Assembly: GCA_033964015.1 (NCBI GenBank)
Contig: CM066923.1
Location: 22,573,086-22,637,085, forward strand
Direction of reading: 5' to 3'
DNA from: Scolanthus callimorphus
Lineage: Eukaryota > Cnidaria > Anthozoa > Actiniaria > Edwardsiidae
DNA: 64,000 bases
Shown here: piece by piece, positions 1-10,196 of the stretch
Numbering within the stretch: position 1 is the first letter of the stretch
Layout of the letters: each line of letters starts with the position of its first letter
Notes under the pieces: generated by a model
Database searches by the model: none
The model's input: only the letters and a program-made list of their open reading frames with translations
What the model was told of the DNA's origin: nothing
Made by a program: the position numbers and the translations under genes

Positions 1-480
1 GGTGCTCATATCAAGAAAATGTCGCCAAAGTAAATCCCCCCTACAAGGCCTTACCTTATTTGGAAGGCCTGTACATATCAAGATAGTTCTCGTTGAAATG
101 TGTCGTTTTCTAAAATTTCCCTATATGGAAGTTTCTACTTACCATATTTGGAGTTTCCCTAGCTTATTTCTTACCCTAAATTGTCAAAAAGTTCGTCGAA
201 ACTTGCAGATTTTGGAGAGAAACGGTGTTCCTGTAGGCCGCCTCTTTATTTTGGTCCCCAGTAGCCCGGAAATACCTACACAGGTAGCCCGCGTCACGCA
301 CGGGTTGGCATTGACAAAAGCGACACATTTATCTTGATATGAGTATGTTCCTCATATCTTTTCTCGTACTTTCAGGTACTCAAGAAACACTGTTCTCTTG
401 GTCGCCATTTTGTTTTTGTTCCCGGCCGAGGGGTTTGAAACGAGATTTGAACACCACAGGCAGCCCCGCATGGATTGTAT
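1..480. repeat. Composite dispersed repeat at the window edge
   Basis: The stretches 1-73 and about 342-480 match 44380-44640, which lies between collagen genes 3 and 4. Shared landmarks are the CCCCCTACAA...CTTATTTGGAAGGCCTGTA segment and the TCTCGTACTTTCAGGTACTC segment. In this copy the repeat is split by the inverted-repeat element at 74-341. I see no gene. The match suggests that the array of duplicated units continues to the left of the window; that is inference. Confidence 0.6.
74..341. mobile_element. MITE with CATATCAAGATAG ends
   Basis: The ends are inverted: CATATCAAGATAG at 74-86 and its imperfect complement (TTATCTTGATATG) at 329-341. A second family member at 10274-10557 has the same ends and similar internal sequence (ACCATATTTGGA, CAGGTAGCCCG). 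No transposase is encoded. The element interrupts a repeat found uninterrupted at about 44.46-44.52 kb. Confidence 0.6.
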
Positions 481-489
481 AAAAACGAC

Positions 490-1130
490 CGACAGCATGC
501 ACTTGATATTTTCGGGTTTTTCGCGATAAAAAAAAACGTGCTACCGTCGACTTTTGTATTCTGATCTCGCCATCTAGACTAATCCTCGTACCCCTGAGAG
601 CTCCGACTCTTCTCCTTGAGGGAAGCTTGCGCATGTCCTGGAACGTTAAACTCAGCGAAGGCCCTCAAATGGCCGCCCCAGAGCCTTCTCCCGCGAGTTG
701 ACGAGCTGCGCGCGCTCCGAAATCCAGAAATGGCGGCGACGCAGCCGACGATCTCCAGCTCCCGGGTTTCTTCCCATAAAATCAGTGTGCCAGTTTTCCT
801 ATTTTTTCCTTTTTTGGGCTCATTCTTTTTTCTCCTATTTTAGACCAAAACCTCTTATTTTCCTATCCTATCCAGTAATCCTAGGAGCCTTAAATTTCAA
901 AATTTGTTGCACGCACGCGCGCCAAAATTGGCGGGAAAAACGACAGCAAATCACAAACGTTTCTCCGACAGCAGACACTAAAGGCAACTGTCCCTTCTCC
1001 CCCCCCCCACGCTAACTACGGCACTGAATAAGTAGTCGTCATAGCTAGACGAAGTCAACTCGCAGCGCGGTTTTGTAGTTTTTGAAGTTTGTCTGCGAGC
1101 TTTTTTAAATACTGGTCCCTTAGGAAACGC
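490..1130 (+). repeat. Upstream module of the collagen gene duplication unit
   Basis: This stretch is repeated about 1.2 kb upstream of gene 2 (15940-16450) and gene 4 (46060-46690), with a shorter relative at 33375-33620 inside the aldolase gene. It contains the CCTATCCAGTAATCCTAGGAG landmark region and GC-rich parts related to the CCCAGAGCTCCCCGG foldback elements. I see no conserved reading frame. It marks the 5' edge of a segmental duplication; that it regulates anything is not shown. Confidence 0.6.
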
Positions 1131-1199
1131 GCGCAGGGCCCAGCGAAGAAACAACTTTGTTGTTTTATTATTAAGGCTTTGGCCAAATGAGCCGGTTGT

Positions 1200-1239
1200 A
1201 TGCAAATGAACTTCGACAGATGAGTTTCCTCATTTGCAT
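1200..1239 (+). promoter_or_regulatory. Inverted pair of octamer (POU-type) motifs
   Basis: ATGCAAAT at 1200-1207 and ATTTGCAT at 1232-1239 face each other about 560-600 bp upstream of the gene 1 start. The second motif is retained upstream of genes 2 and 3. The first is kept only in part in other copies. Octamer motifs bind POU-domain factors in animals. The motifs are short and could occur by chance, so function is speculative. Confidence 0.25.
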
Positions 1240-1761
1240 ATGGAACAGCTCATGATCAGACCGACGTATGGAGTGTGTCTCAAGCACACTTTGATTTGCT
1301 TAGTCAAATTGAGGAATAAAGCTACTCTTAGTGCCCTTTGTAAAGCGGCAAAATGTTCGTTGCATTTGCAACTATAACAACTAAAACTCACGCGAATAAC
1401 GTTTCTGGTTTCATTTTTCAAAATGAGGGGATTAATTTATTAATTTACCTTGACCCTAGGTAAAGCTTGCTAAATTTTCTGAACCAGAAAAACACAGACA
1501 AAAGAGCGAACTTATCAAAACGCAATAAACAAAGGGAAAAGAGAAAGAAAGTCTTCCAAAGAAAAGGAGCAATTCGATTGGTTAAAATGATTCTTAAGGT
1601 CTCAACAGGGTTTCTTAAACGTGAAATTTCGCGCCCGATTAAAAGATACGTGGATGTATGAGTTTTGAGGTGATAAACCTTCTCAGCATAACGAAGGAAA
1701 TCATTTCGGAAAAACGTTTCGCTTGTGCAAAGCTTTTTGTTCTGAAAATAGAAGATTTCAG

Positions 1762-1799
1762 TTCTATATAAGCTGTGAGATAATACTTCTGACTCTAAC
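1762..1799 (+). promoter_or_regulatory. Core promoter of collagen-like gene 1 (TATA box)
   Basis: TATATAAG lies at 1765-1772, 35 bp before the start codon. The same box and the following sequence are preserved 35-37 bp before the ATG in all four gene copies (17105, 36082, 47625). A TATA box normally places transcription start about 30 bp downstream, which would leave a leader of only a few bases. Confidence 0.55.
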
Positions 1800-1975
1800 A
1801 TGGTTGACTGTCACACCTACACATTCTGGTGGTTTGCCGTTCTGTTGTCGGTTGTTGTAGCTGTGCACTCGAATGCGAATCAGACCTCTGCCAAGAAAAC
1901 GACGGAAAAAGCTCTCAAAGAACTTAGAACTAACATAGACTCACTCGAAGCTAAACTGCAACATCTAAGCCTTGC
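1800..1975 (+). CDS. Short-chain collagen C4-like protein, gene 1, exon 1
   Basis: This first exon of a four-exon gene (1800-1975, 2587-2651, 9322-9609, 11304-11788) belongs to a predicted secreted protein of 337 residues. It encodes a hydrophobic N-terminus (FWWFAVLLSVVVAV, about residues 9-22) typical of a signal peptide with cleavage near residue 24. A charged, Leu-rich stretch follows and starts a coiled coil. The exon ends in phase 2 before GTAAGT. The ATG is the first after a TATA box and is conserved in all copies. Compared with genes 2-4 this exon carries 21 extra bases, exactly one coiled-coil heptad. The family is a short collagen with a cysteine-rich C-terminal domain, as in sponge short-chain collagen C4 and many anthozoan paralogs. 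The role is probably structural, in extracellular matrix or secreted material; the exact site is unknown. Confidence 0.85.
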
Positions 1976-2204
1976 GTAAGTATCTTGATGTGTGATTAGA
2001 CGGTTCAGTTTGTTGTTGACTATATTTTGGTAAAGGTGGGTCAAAACAAAATTTCTAATTTTTAAGAATTTGAGCTTTACTTGTAGTATATTTTTTAAAG
2101 TGATCTGTTGAGATTGATTTTTAATTATTTTACCAAACATACCAAAACAAAAGAGATTTTATAAAATAACGTAACTCATCTGCACTATCGTAGATAATGT
2201 CTTA

Positions 2205-2399
2205 GACCCCGTCCACACTACATCGTTTTCAGACGAAAACGGATTACTTTTTGCCCCGTTTTCAAAAAGATTTTCGTCGTTTTCGTATTGTTTTCGCCGT
2301 TTTCGGTGATCGTTTTCGGCGTTGTAGTGTGGACGATAGCCGTATCCGGAGCAAAAAGTATCCGTTTTCATTTGAAAACGGTGTAGTGTGGACGGGGTC
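2205..2399. mobile_element. Harbinger-type MITE with TTA target duplication
   Basis: This 195-bp foldback element lies in intron 1 of gene 1. Its ends are GACCCCGTCCACACTACA and the complement, and TTA flanks it on both sides (2202-2204, 2400-2402). A longer relative at 46731-47078 has the same ends and the same TTA duplication. A three-base TWA duplication is typical of PIF/Harbinger elements. No coding capacity is present. Confidence 0.75.
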
Positions 2400-2586
2400 T
2401 TAGCGTTGAGTGTTCCTCAAAAAGTCGCATGACTGTGCTAATAAATGGGGCAGTCATACAGGTTTTGCTAACCGGTTTTTCGGCGCAGTGTAAGAAAACA
2501 GCGCAAACCCCGCAAGTAGGACAGGAAAGGTACACTTCACTAATCTATGATTTCTGTTTAAACTATTTATGTTCTATTTCTTATAG

Positions 2587-2651
2587 CGTGAACCAAATGA
2601 AACTCTCGAGGCAGAACCAAGCCCTGGCCGGAATTCGACTTCTTTTGAAAG
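2587..2651 (+). CDS. Short-chain collagen C4-like protein, gene 1, exon 2
   Basis: This 65-nt exon lies between TTATAG and GTTGGT. It encodes the second half of the N-terminal coiled coil (VNQMKLSRQNQALAGIRLLL) and ends in phase 1 on the first base of the glycine codon that opens the collagen domain. The exon has the same length and phase in all four genes. Intron 1 (1976-2586) holds only the Harbinger-type MITE at 2205-2399. Confidence 0.85.
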
Positions 2652-3269
2652 GTTGGTTTAATGTGCTTTTGTATACAGATTATATCAAACCTGCTTCAAA
2701 AAAACAATATTTAAAGTATTATTAGTCGAAGTGTATTAAAATATACAAAAGACCCACGAAGCATATCATCAATCACGAACTATTTATCTATCTGTTCCAA
2801 CACACCACGGAATCAATCCCTGCTCACCTTTATCTTTGCCCCCTACTTTGCCCTACAGTGTCCTCTTGTAAGCCACCCCATGGCCACTTCAAAATCTGTC
2901 CGCCGTTACGTGCCGTTCATGTTGTAGCATTTTAGTGTGATATAAGTCGTGTTATGAGCGCAAAGTGAGACCATTTGTCAGTCTCTACATAGCTGCACTA
3001 CCTGTATCAATATTTTCATATTTAAAGGTGCGTTTATTAGTGGAATTTAGATACACTCCTTTTTTTTATAAGAACCCTTTTTATCAGAACGTTCAGCCTG
3101 AAATTTACCCAAATTTTAGGAGCATGACGAACATGCCCGAGGCTCAGAAAGGAGCAAAGTATATTTTATCTCATTGGTGCGTTCTAAAATCCAGAATCAA
3201 ATGTGTTTACAATTATAATGACTTTCAATATCTTAATTTATGATTTGTTGCAAACTCTAGTCTTTTTAA

Positions 3270-3876
3270 GGTTACTGAGAACCTTCGCGCACGTCCTCGG
3301 AAAAAAATCATACATGCCCTTACTTTAACTACAACATGTCAACCTATATATCGTTGGAAAGATTATAGAATGGACTAGCGGGCTATGACAAAAAGAAATT
3401 TAATAAATTTTAATGCATTTATTTTATAAATTAATAAATATAATTTTTTGGAAGGTTTTATTAAAAATTTGGGTGTGACAAGTTCAAGAGCTATCGCCGC
3501 CGAACTGCTTGACCATGACTCCGGCCCATGTAACACATTGTTTTAATCCTGAAAGGTGTTTCTCAAAATGTGTGAAACTTAGGTCACATTTTAATTAATT
3601 TTCACGCTCTAAAAATTTTAAAAAATCGTAACTTTTGAACTAAACAAAATTTAAAAAAACGCAGACACGGTTTTTGAGAAACACCTTCAATTGGGAGTCA
3701 AGCAGTTCTGCGGCGATAGCTCTTGAAAATGTCACACTCAAATTTTTACCAAAGCTTTAAGAAAATTATATTTATTAAAAAGTTACTTCTTTTTGCCATA
3801 GCCCGCTTCTATAAGCTTTCCAAAGACAAATAGGTTGACATGTTTTGGTTAAACTAAGAACGAGTATGATGTTTTT
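3270..3876. mobile_element. TTAA-flanked inverted-repeat element, right end lost
   Basis: The left end GGTTACTGAGAACCTTCGCG follows TTAA at 3266-3269. The element matches complete copies at 18939-19569, 37970-38596 and 25282-25978. Here the right terminal repeat, present in gene 2 as CCGAGGACGTGCGCGAAGG, is missing and the sequence jumps from GATGTTTTT to the host intron. TTAA duplications are typical of piggyBac-type elements. No transposase is encoded. Confidence 0.7.
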
Positions 3877-4024
3877 AATTTGGTATGTATGCTGCTCTAA
3901 TGAGATCGATCATATTTCAAGTTGCGACGTCACTGAAATTTAAGAACATCCGTAAAAACATTTCCAGCCTCAAAATGCTCCAAAAATAAGAACGGCCCAG
4001 CCTCAAATAAAAATTAGACGTTCT

Positions 4025-4583
4025 TATACACCTAATTCAAAAAGGTTGCTTTGGTGTTTGGTCTTTGGTCTTTCAATTATAGCGCGAAACAATTTAAGAC
4101 AGGTTATTTTACAACTTCGAGCAACGTTTGGCCAAAAAGACTGTTACTCAATGATTTCTATCCTAATTTGTAGATTTGTGGTCCACATTTCGAAATATCA
4201 CAAAAGGCAGAGGACTGGGTTCGCGCCGCCAAAGAAATAAGCGTTCAGAAATGAAAAAATTCTATAGAATCTATAGGTTGGATTGACATCACCATTTTAG
4301 GTGCGAAAAATATCTATCTGTAAAAACTAAAATATATTTTCTCAGCTTCCTCTGGAAATTTTTTACCGGCGCGATGATAGAACACTACCATGAAGACCTT
4401 TGAAATGAGACTAAATTCAAAGCAACAACTTTTTTTTATTTCGAGTTACAAGATTTTTTGCCGCTTTCTGGCAAAATTGCTCGAAGTTCTAAAATAATCT
4501 GTCTTTCTTTGCTTCAGTGAGCACGACACAAAGGAGGACCAAAGACCAATGACCAAAGCAACCTTTTCTGAATCAGGTGTATA
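4025..4583. mobile_element. Foldback element with TATACACCTAATTCA ends
   Basis: The left end runs TATACACCTAATTCAAAAAG and the right end is an approximate complement (TTTTCTGAATCAGGTGTATA). The first and last 60 bases share the CTTTGGTC/GACCAAAG motif. The same element occupies the same intron position in gene 2 (19727-20292) and gene 3 (38750 onward), so it predates the duplications. Confidence 0.6.
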
Positions 4584-5859
4584 TATACAAAAAAAGAGTG
4601 TAGCAATGCAGCCAAATTCACAAGAAAAAGGGAAAATGATCGTCTATCTTTGTTAAATAACCTTTCCGCTTCTACTAGTCGGGTACCTTAACGCAAAATT
4701 TGGGCTGGATCGTGACACGGCGGACAAAAGCGCCAAACTTTCTATAGAGTTTCTTTGGGATATAAGTAACAAATCTGGGATGGGTGCCCAAGAAAAAAAT
4801 TTCACGTTGCGGAATAAAATGAGAAATACTTTTTAGCACTTCAATGCTGTGCTTGGTAACCAGGCTCTTTTACTATTTTAGCATTGGGTCTGTTAAAAGT
4901 GGGCAAATAGAGGACGAATCGAGACAATTTAAATGCAAACAGTCGCCATTTAGTTTGTTGATATATTTCTTCGAACACGTGACGGCTTATCAGATTGCCT
5001 GGTTACTAAGCTCATCCTCGCATTCCATAGTCTATTGGTCAGATTGCCAAAAATGGAGGACTGGTTCCACTCGAAGGGACAAAGGTGATCATATATCAAA
5101 TTAAAGCTTATCACCAGTAGATTCCAGAAATATGTGATAAGGATGTTTCCGTTGTAGTTTCAGCTGGTCACGTGACCTCAAAGATTGCGCAATATGCCTA
5201 TGTTGAGAAAAATATACATGTTAGCTATTCATTCGTTTTTCGTTTTTATTTTTTCAAACTCGTTAATAATTCATCAACCAGAAGCTTGAACAAAGGAAAA
5301 CATCGTGAAGGAGGTCGGAAAACACAGTCTTGTTTTTGGGTAGCATGTTGAGATTTATTCCTTCTTTTTCTCACATTTAAACATAGCAAACACTCGATAT
5401 AAGGTTCTTCTTATGTCGAAAAGCACCCGTTTGAGGAGTGATGTATTTTCTATCCTACATATATGTCCTATGTAACGCAGGCGTTGGGCGTGGCAAAATG
5501 TTTGAATTGGTTGGCTTTGAGTTATCTCATAAACACGGGCGTTGTACACGGTTTGCCACGCTCACCTTCTCCAATGGGCGATTCCAGCTATAAGCACGCG
5601 CGCTCTTCTTTATTCAGAAATGCCCAAGCCGTGTCCCACAACTACCAGAATGCAGAGCGCGCTCTTATAACAGTTTGTTCGACAATGTCCCACATCTACC
5701 GACATGCAGCGCGCGCGTGCATTATAGCTGGAATCGTCCATTAAAAGCTCGCTAATCAAATATCTTAGAAAGCCTCAGGGGAAGCCTTCATAAGTCAGGT
5801 TGAATTGAATGTCGGTGAATTGTTTGGTGAGCCACTTGGAGGTGGTCCGCTCATAGCCC

Positions 5860-5882
5860 GGGGGGGGGGGGGGGGGGGGGGG
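5860..5882. repeat. Homopolymer run of 23 G
   Basis: A pure G run inside the 4.4-kb transposon. Its length may be unreliable because such runs are hard to sequence. Confidence 0.9.
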
Positions 5883-6066
5883 ACTTGCTTGATGTAGGGT
5901 GGGAATTTGCGACTGCAAATTTCAAATGCGGACCCCGTTCTAAAACGATTTTTTCAAAAAAGCTACCGCGTTCAAAATGAGACCCCAAAAATGAGACTCC
6001 GTTCTATACTGAATTACGTTGATAGTGGTTAATCTCGTGTTAATCTTTTTAGAAACGTTTTTCTAA

Positions 6067-6736
6067 CTCAGTGAGTTTAAGGCATGGCTCTAACCACGAG
6101 GGCTGCTTTTTGTAACTTCGTTATTTTTCAACGAAAATCTTTCAAATTTGGGCCTTAAACTTATTTTGGAATTCTGATTACGATAAAGCTGCTGTTGCCA
6201 TGGTTACGATGTCACGTGACTCAACGTCCGCCACCTTGGATTTAACTTTTAGCGCCCGTGAAGGTATGGAAAGAAGATAAAAATCAGAAATTTCTTTTTA
6301 GCATAATCTTTGTAGCATTGATCTTTCTGTAAACCTAATTGGATATCTAGGATAATGTTTTAATAAAGACAGTTTTTTCAAAGTATTATATATTTCAAAA
6401 CACGAAAAATTATATATATATTTTTTCACTGAAGTAATGCGACTTATCCAATTAGCTTCATTTCAAGGTAGTTTCCCTGTATCTAAATATGTGATTACCT
6501 TTCAATTTCACCTTCCATGGCTGTCCTCAGAAGGCCTAAGTATAAAATCCAAGATGGCCGCCACTGAGTCACGTGATTAGCGTTTCCATGGCAACAAAAT
6601 ATATTAAAATATAGCTCTTGTTGAAATTATTGTACTGACCAATTTTGATGATGATCCACAGTATAGAACATAAGTTATGACGAATAATCCCCTTTTCAGG
6701 CAAAACAGTTTAGAGCCATGCCTTAAACGCACTGAG
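6067..6736. mobile_element. Inverted-repeat element with CTCAGTG ends
   Basis: The left end has CTCAGTG then TTTAAGGCATGGCTCTAA. The right end has TTTAGAGCCATGCCTTAAA then CACTGAG. The subterminal regions are also inverted: TCACGTGACTCA near 6212 and TGAGTCACGTGA near 6566. It lies inside the 4.4-kb transposon. No coding capacity is visible. Confidence 0.6.
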
Positions 6737-7205
6737 AATGTCCTTCCTGTAAATCAAAATTGTCTCATAGGTACCCAAACGCACCGTGCTTGATGCCCGA
6801 TGCTGTTCGATCTTTATACGAATGACGTCCAAGATTGAGATGTCTCTCCTCTCATGGCAATGTGTGAGAAACTGTAGTTTCTCACATTGCCATGTTTGCT
6901 GACGACACCAAGTGTTTTTGAGCCATAAATGCCCCAAACGGCGTTCAGAAACTGCAGACAGATCAACGAGCTCTCGTTTAGCCAACCAAATGTGAAAACT
7001 TTCGCGTCAGGGGTAAAGAACGCATCATCCTGAGATGCTCGGCTTCTTCCGCAGGCACTACCCAAAAGGTATCCAGAAGACAATATTTGGCTCTCTTTGT
7101 AAGGTCGCACCTGACTTATGCGAGTCAAAATTAAATAAATAAAATTGAATTAAATTACAAGAGCACTTGACAAGTTCGAGGCTTGATCTGGACAGAGCAG
7201 TGTAA

Positions 7206-7649
7206 AGCCAGGGAAATACGAGGAACACAATCCTCATCTTGTCGCGCAACATTGTTGCGTTGCAAGTTGATGATCGATGTTGCGCGTTTTTCATCTCGCG
7301 CCACAACTTGTCGCGCAACAAAAACATTTGTTGCAGGTTGTGAAAACTTGTTGCGCGAAGTAGAGCGCGGGTCTACTTTGAGACACAAATTCTGGCTTTG
7401 TTGCTCGTTTTTCATAAAAAACACACAACTTGTCGCGCAGCATTTTGCCTACGATTCAAGTTGGTTGGTCAATAGAAATGAAGTACTAAGGGGCCAAATT
7501 CGCCTTGGTTTCGCATGTGTGATCATCAAAACAAAATGTGGCGCGACAAGTTGTGAATTTGATGAAAAACGAGCAACAAACATTAGACTTGCAACGCAGC
7601 AATGTTGCGCGACAAGTTGAGGGATTTTGTGCCTCGTATTTCCCCGGCT
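7206..7649. mobile_element. MITE with AGCCRGGGAAATACGAGG ends, TAA duplication
   Basis: The 444-bp element is flanked by TAA on both sides (7203-7205, 7650-7652) and has inverted ends of about 60 bp. The interior is rich in TTGTCGCGCAACA and its complement, which produces spurious open frames on both strands. The TAA duplication suggests a Harbinger-type MITE. Confidence 0.65.
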
Positions 7650-9063
7650 TAAGCCATTCGGGCACCCAACAGCCATCCTCTTTCCCTGCGAGCAGAGGCT
7701 ACTATCTCCCTGCATTTTCTTTTACTTTTAATGTTTTCTTGTGTTTATCAACTACGCAAAAGTAGCCTCTCCACATCAATGTCATTTCTCTGTCACACAT
7801 GTGCGAGAAAATGGCGTGAGCTTGGAAAAACTGGTCGATCAAGTTTGTGTGCGAGAGCAAGAAAACATCAATTTATCTGCTCTACAACTTACACAAAATC
7901 ACTTTTGTTGCGTTGGTCATTGAACAAGAATCACTCGTGAAAGCGCGCAATGTTTTCGAAGCAAAAACACTGACGCCATTCTTGTAAAACCAGCCAAACC
8001 AGTCAAGTACGTCCACGATCGTGGACGAGGTTGTGACATTTGTGTGCAGAGGCTGGCCTCCGCTAGCAGGGATCCATCCTCTATGTTTCAGCCAAACTTG
8101 TCTGTGAGCGCGGGGTTGTTTTTATGGTTTCGCGTCGTTTCTCGTACTCCAAGATATGTCGTTCACATTGCAGAATAAGCGCATATGAGCTGCGTTTTAG
8201 AATAAGTGAGAATGAACACTAACTATACACACATCGGCACATTCTCACTTATTGCGTTTTAGAGCTGACTTCAAGGACTGTGGTAAACAAAGCGCAAAGT
8301 AAATACACCGTCACATACTGTGAACAAAACGTATAGGAGTAAACGCAATGTGTCATGTGAAATCCACTTATCAGGCACCTTATTTTACAGATCTTTAATT
8401 TTATAAAGCCGAAACTCAAGGTTGAAATGCAAGAATCCGTCGTTATGACCATAGCTATTTCATATTTGCAATGATTTGGCGTTTTGTGAATTTACGTTCG
8501 AATCATCGTACCAATTTCTCGTTGATTTTCGTTTTGAAAATTAAAATTATTCAAACTAAACATCCGAAAAAGGAAAAAGAAACTCATTAGCCGTGTTATT
8601 TTCTATGTGTTTACAACTAAATTGTTCAAAAAGGGTTATTTTTGCGCCAAAATACTTACAGGCTCAGTAGTTGTTCATGGCGGCCGCCATTTTGGAAAGG
8701 TCTGAATGGACGAGGGAGTCTGGGCACGAGGAATACACTAAACCTTTTCAAACACGCTTAAGCGTTTTCGAAATGCTCTTTCTATGGACGATAAATATTT
8801 CTGAATGCATAATACAGCTTCACAAGTATTTATTCATCTTTGTATTGGCTTTTAAAGCAAAAATATGATAATTATGATATCCGCCACAGGCAACCCATCA
8901 CACGAATTTTCACTCAGATTTTGATCTCTAGTAAAATGAGAAGCAGGGGGGTGCCACCTGGGCACCCATCCTAGGATTGATTAACTAGCCCAAACCAACA
9001 CGTACACAAATTTCGGCACTTTTGTCCGCCGTGTCACGATCATTCCGCTAAGGTACCCGACTA
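7650..9063. other. Right part of the 4.4-kb transposon, no gene seen
   Basis: I find no supportable coding region here. An interrupted inverted repeat TTCTCACTTATT and its complement occurs near 8200-8256. The last 60 bp are the right terminal repeat of the enclosing element. Confidence 0.5.
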
Positions 9064-9321
9064 TACACATTTGTAGTATTTTCGTGATATCGAGCGGATG
9101 GAATGGATTGCGAAATGACATTTTTGATTTCAAACTTGGAAATTTGATAGCGAAAGCTTATATAATGCGAAGAATATCAGTTCCTTTTTCTTTCTTAGAC
9201 CAAGTTGAAGTGCAATATAGGAGTTTGTGTTGCTATGTGGACAACGTCCCTAGTTTTATTAGAGCATTAGAGCATAATTGAGACTGTACTTGTGAAAGTT
9301 TTTCTGAATGTGTTATTTCAG

Positions 9322-9609
9322 GCCCTCCTGGTCGCAAAGGAGAGCAAGGTAGTCAGGGAAGGCCTGGGTCTAGAGGAAGACGGGGCGTCCGAGGAGACCC
9401 AGGGCGGAGAGGACCACAGGGATCCCAAGGTCACCCTGGAGCCAAAGGAGCAAAAGGAATCCGTGGAAACCATGGGCCAAGGGGACCGCGTGGATATCGT
9501 GGAGTACTTGGACGGAAAGGACCACATGGACCCCGCGGAAAAGCCGGCGTTGAGTATGTTCGTTGGGGCAAAACATCCTGCCGCAGAGGTGCACAACTCG
9601 TCTACAAAG
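9322..9609 (+). CDS. Short-chain collagen C4-like protein, gene 1, exon 3 (collagen domain)
   Basis: The exon runs from TTTCAG to GTCAGT, is 288 nt long and phase 1 at both ends. With the split glycine codon it encodes 25 uninterrupted Gly-X-Y triplets (residues 81-155), from GPPGRKGEQ to GPHGPRGKA. The linker [12 protein letters not shown] then opens the C-terminal domain and supplies its first cysteine. The triplets are rich in Arg and Lys and several end in Pro at Y, which favours a stable triple helix. Long open frames in other phases of this exon (Glu/Lys-rich) are shadows of the repeat. A 1-1 phase exon of whole triplets is typical of collagens. Confidence 0.9.
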
Positions 9610-9697
9610 GTCAGTGTAATGAATGTATCGTATCATGCAAGAAAATTTCGCCATTAACTATCGCATTGCCGACGTTGCAAAACTCCATTATGAAATA

Positions 9698-10163
9698 CAG
9701 GAGCCCATAAGTAGAAGCTTTCATCTCACCTATATAGTTGAGGCAGCGCATTTGCTGACCTAGTTCTTTTTAGATACGAATTTGCATTTTAAATTTGTTG
9801 CTGGTTCCCAAGAGGTCCGCACAGTGCCGAAACACAAGATTGCGGTGGAGGCCAAATTTTTCTGGGTACTTTGAGGTTTAGAACTTCTGCTATAATTGTT
9901 ATCCCAGATACCGAACCGAGTAATAAACTACTATAGAGATTTACATGTGGAATTTGACTCGCAGAGTCAGTCTTCGCTTCTTTCCGCCATGTTTATCGAT
10001 GGAGATAATTATACAATATTGAGACTTGGAAGCTACCTGGACGCTGATTGGACAATTTCTACAACGTTTCGCGCCAAATGTGTTCTAAAAATAGATAGGT
10101 CAGGAAAAACGCTGCCTCACGGACCCAGTACCAAAGATGAAAGCTCCTACTTATGGGCTCCTG
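9698..10163. mobile_element. hAT-like MITE with CAGGAGCCC ends
   Basis: Gene 2 has the empty site TATGAAATATAATATGAG near 21004-21021. Gene 1 has GAAATA, then CAGGAGCCCATAAGTAG at the left end, and CTACTTATGGGCTCCTG at the right end followed by GAAATA again. The duplication visible is 6 bp, although hAT elements normally make 8. A partial relative occurs at about 24350-24418. No transposase is present. Confidence 0.6.
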
Positions 10164-10196
10164 GAAATATAATATGAGCAATTTGAAAAAAATATA

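Larger units (their letters stand above)
4676..9063. mobile_element. 4.4-kb non-autonomous DNA transposon, TAC duplication
   Basis: Gene 2 has the empty site (CGCTTCTACACATTTGG near 20382-20398). Gene 1 has CGCTTCTAC, then an insert starting TAGTCGGGTACC and ending GGTACCCGACTA, then TACACATTTG. The target duplication is therefore TAC (4673-4675, 9064-9066). The terminal inverted repeats extend about 60 bp and share a GATCGTGACACGGCGGAC block. The interior has no recognizable transposase. It contains nested elements at 6067-6736 and 7206-7649 and a run of 23 G. The superfamily is uncertain; a 3-bp duplication fits PIF/Harbinger or CACTA. Confidence 0.7.
2652..9321 (+). other. Intron 2 of collagen gene 1, inflated by transposons
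   Basis: This 6.7-kb intron is about three times the length of its counterparts in genes 2 and 3 (2.2 and 2.5 kb). Most of the excess is one 4.4-kb insertion at 4676-9063, absent from genes 2 and 3. Other elements are described separately at 3270-3876 and 4025-4583. The stretch 2652-3265 matches intron 2 of the other copies and holds no coding region I can support. Confidence 0.8.

Noticed and set aside
1467..1661. Open frame upstream of gene 1 that recurs before genes 2 and 3
   Set aside because: Its recurrence follows from duplication of the promoter region; the frame ends differ between copies (after KVSTGF), which argues against coding.
7183..7620. 145-codon frame rich in Cys/Arg/Ala
   Set aside because: It lies inside the inverted-repeat MITE at 7206-7649 and both strands are open by composition.
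9292..9657. Glu/Lys-rich open frame across collagen exon 3, and similar frames at 20523-20969 and 39894-40241
   Set aside because: Wrong phase of the Gly-X-Y exon. The collagen phase has matching splice sites and joins exons 2 and 4 in all copies.
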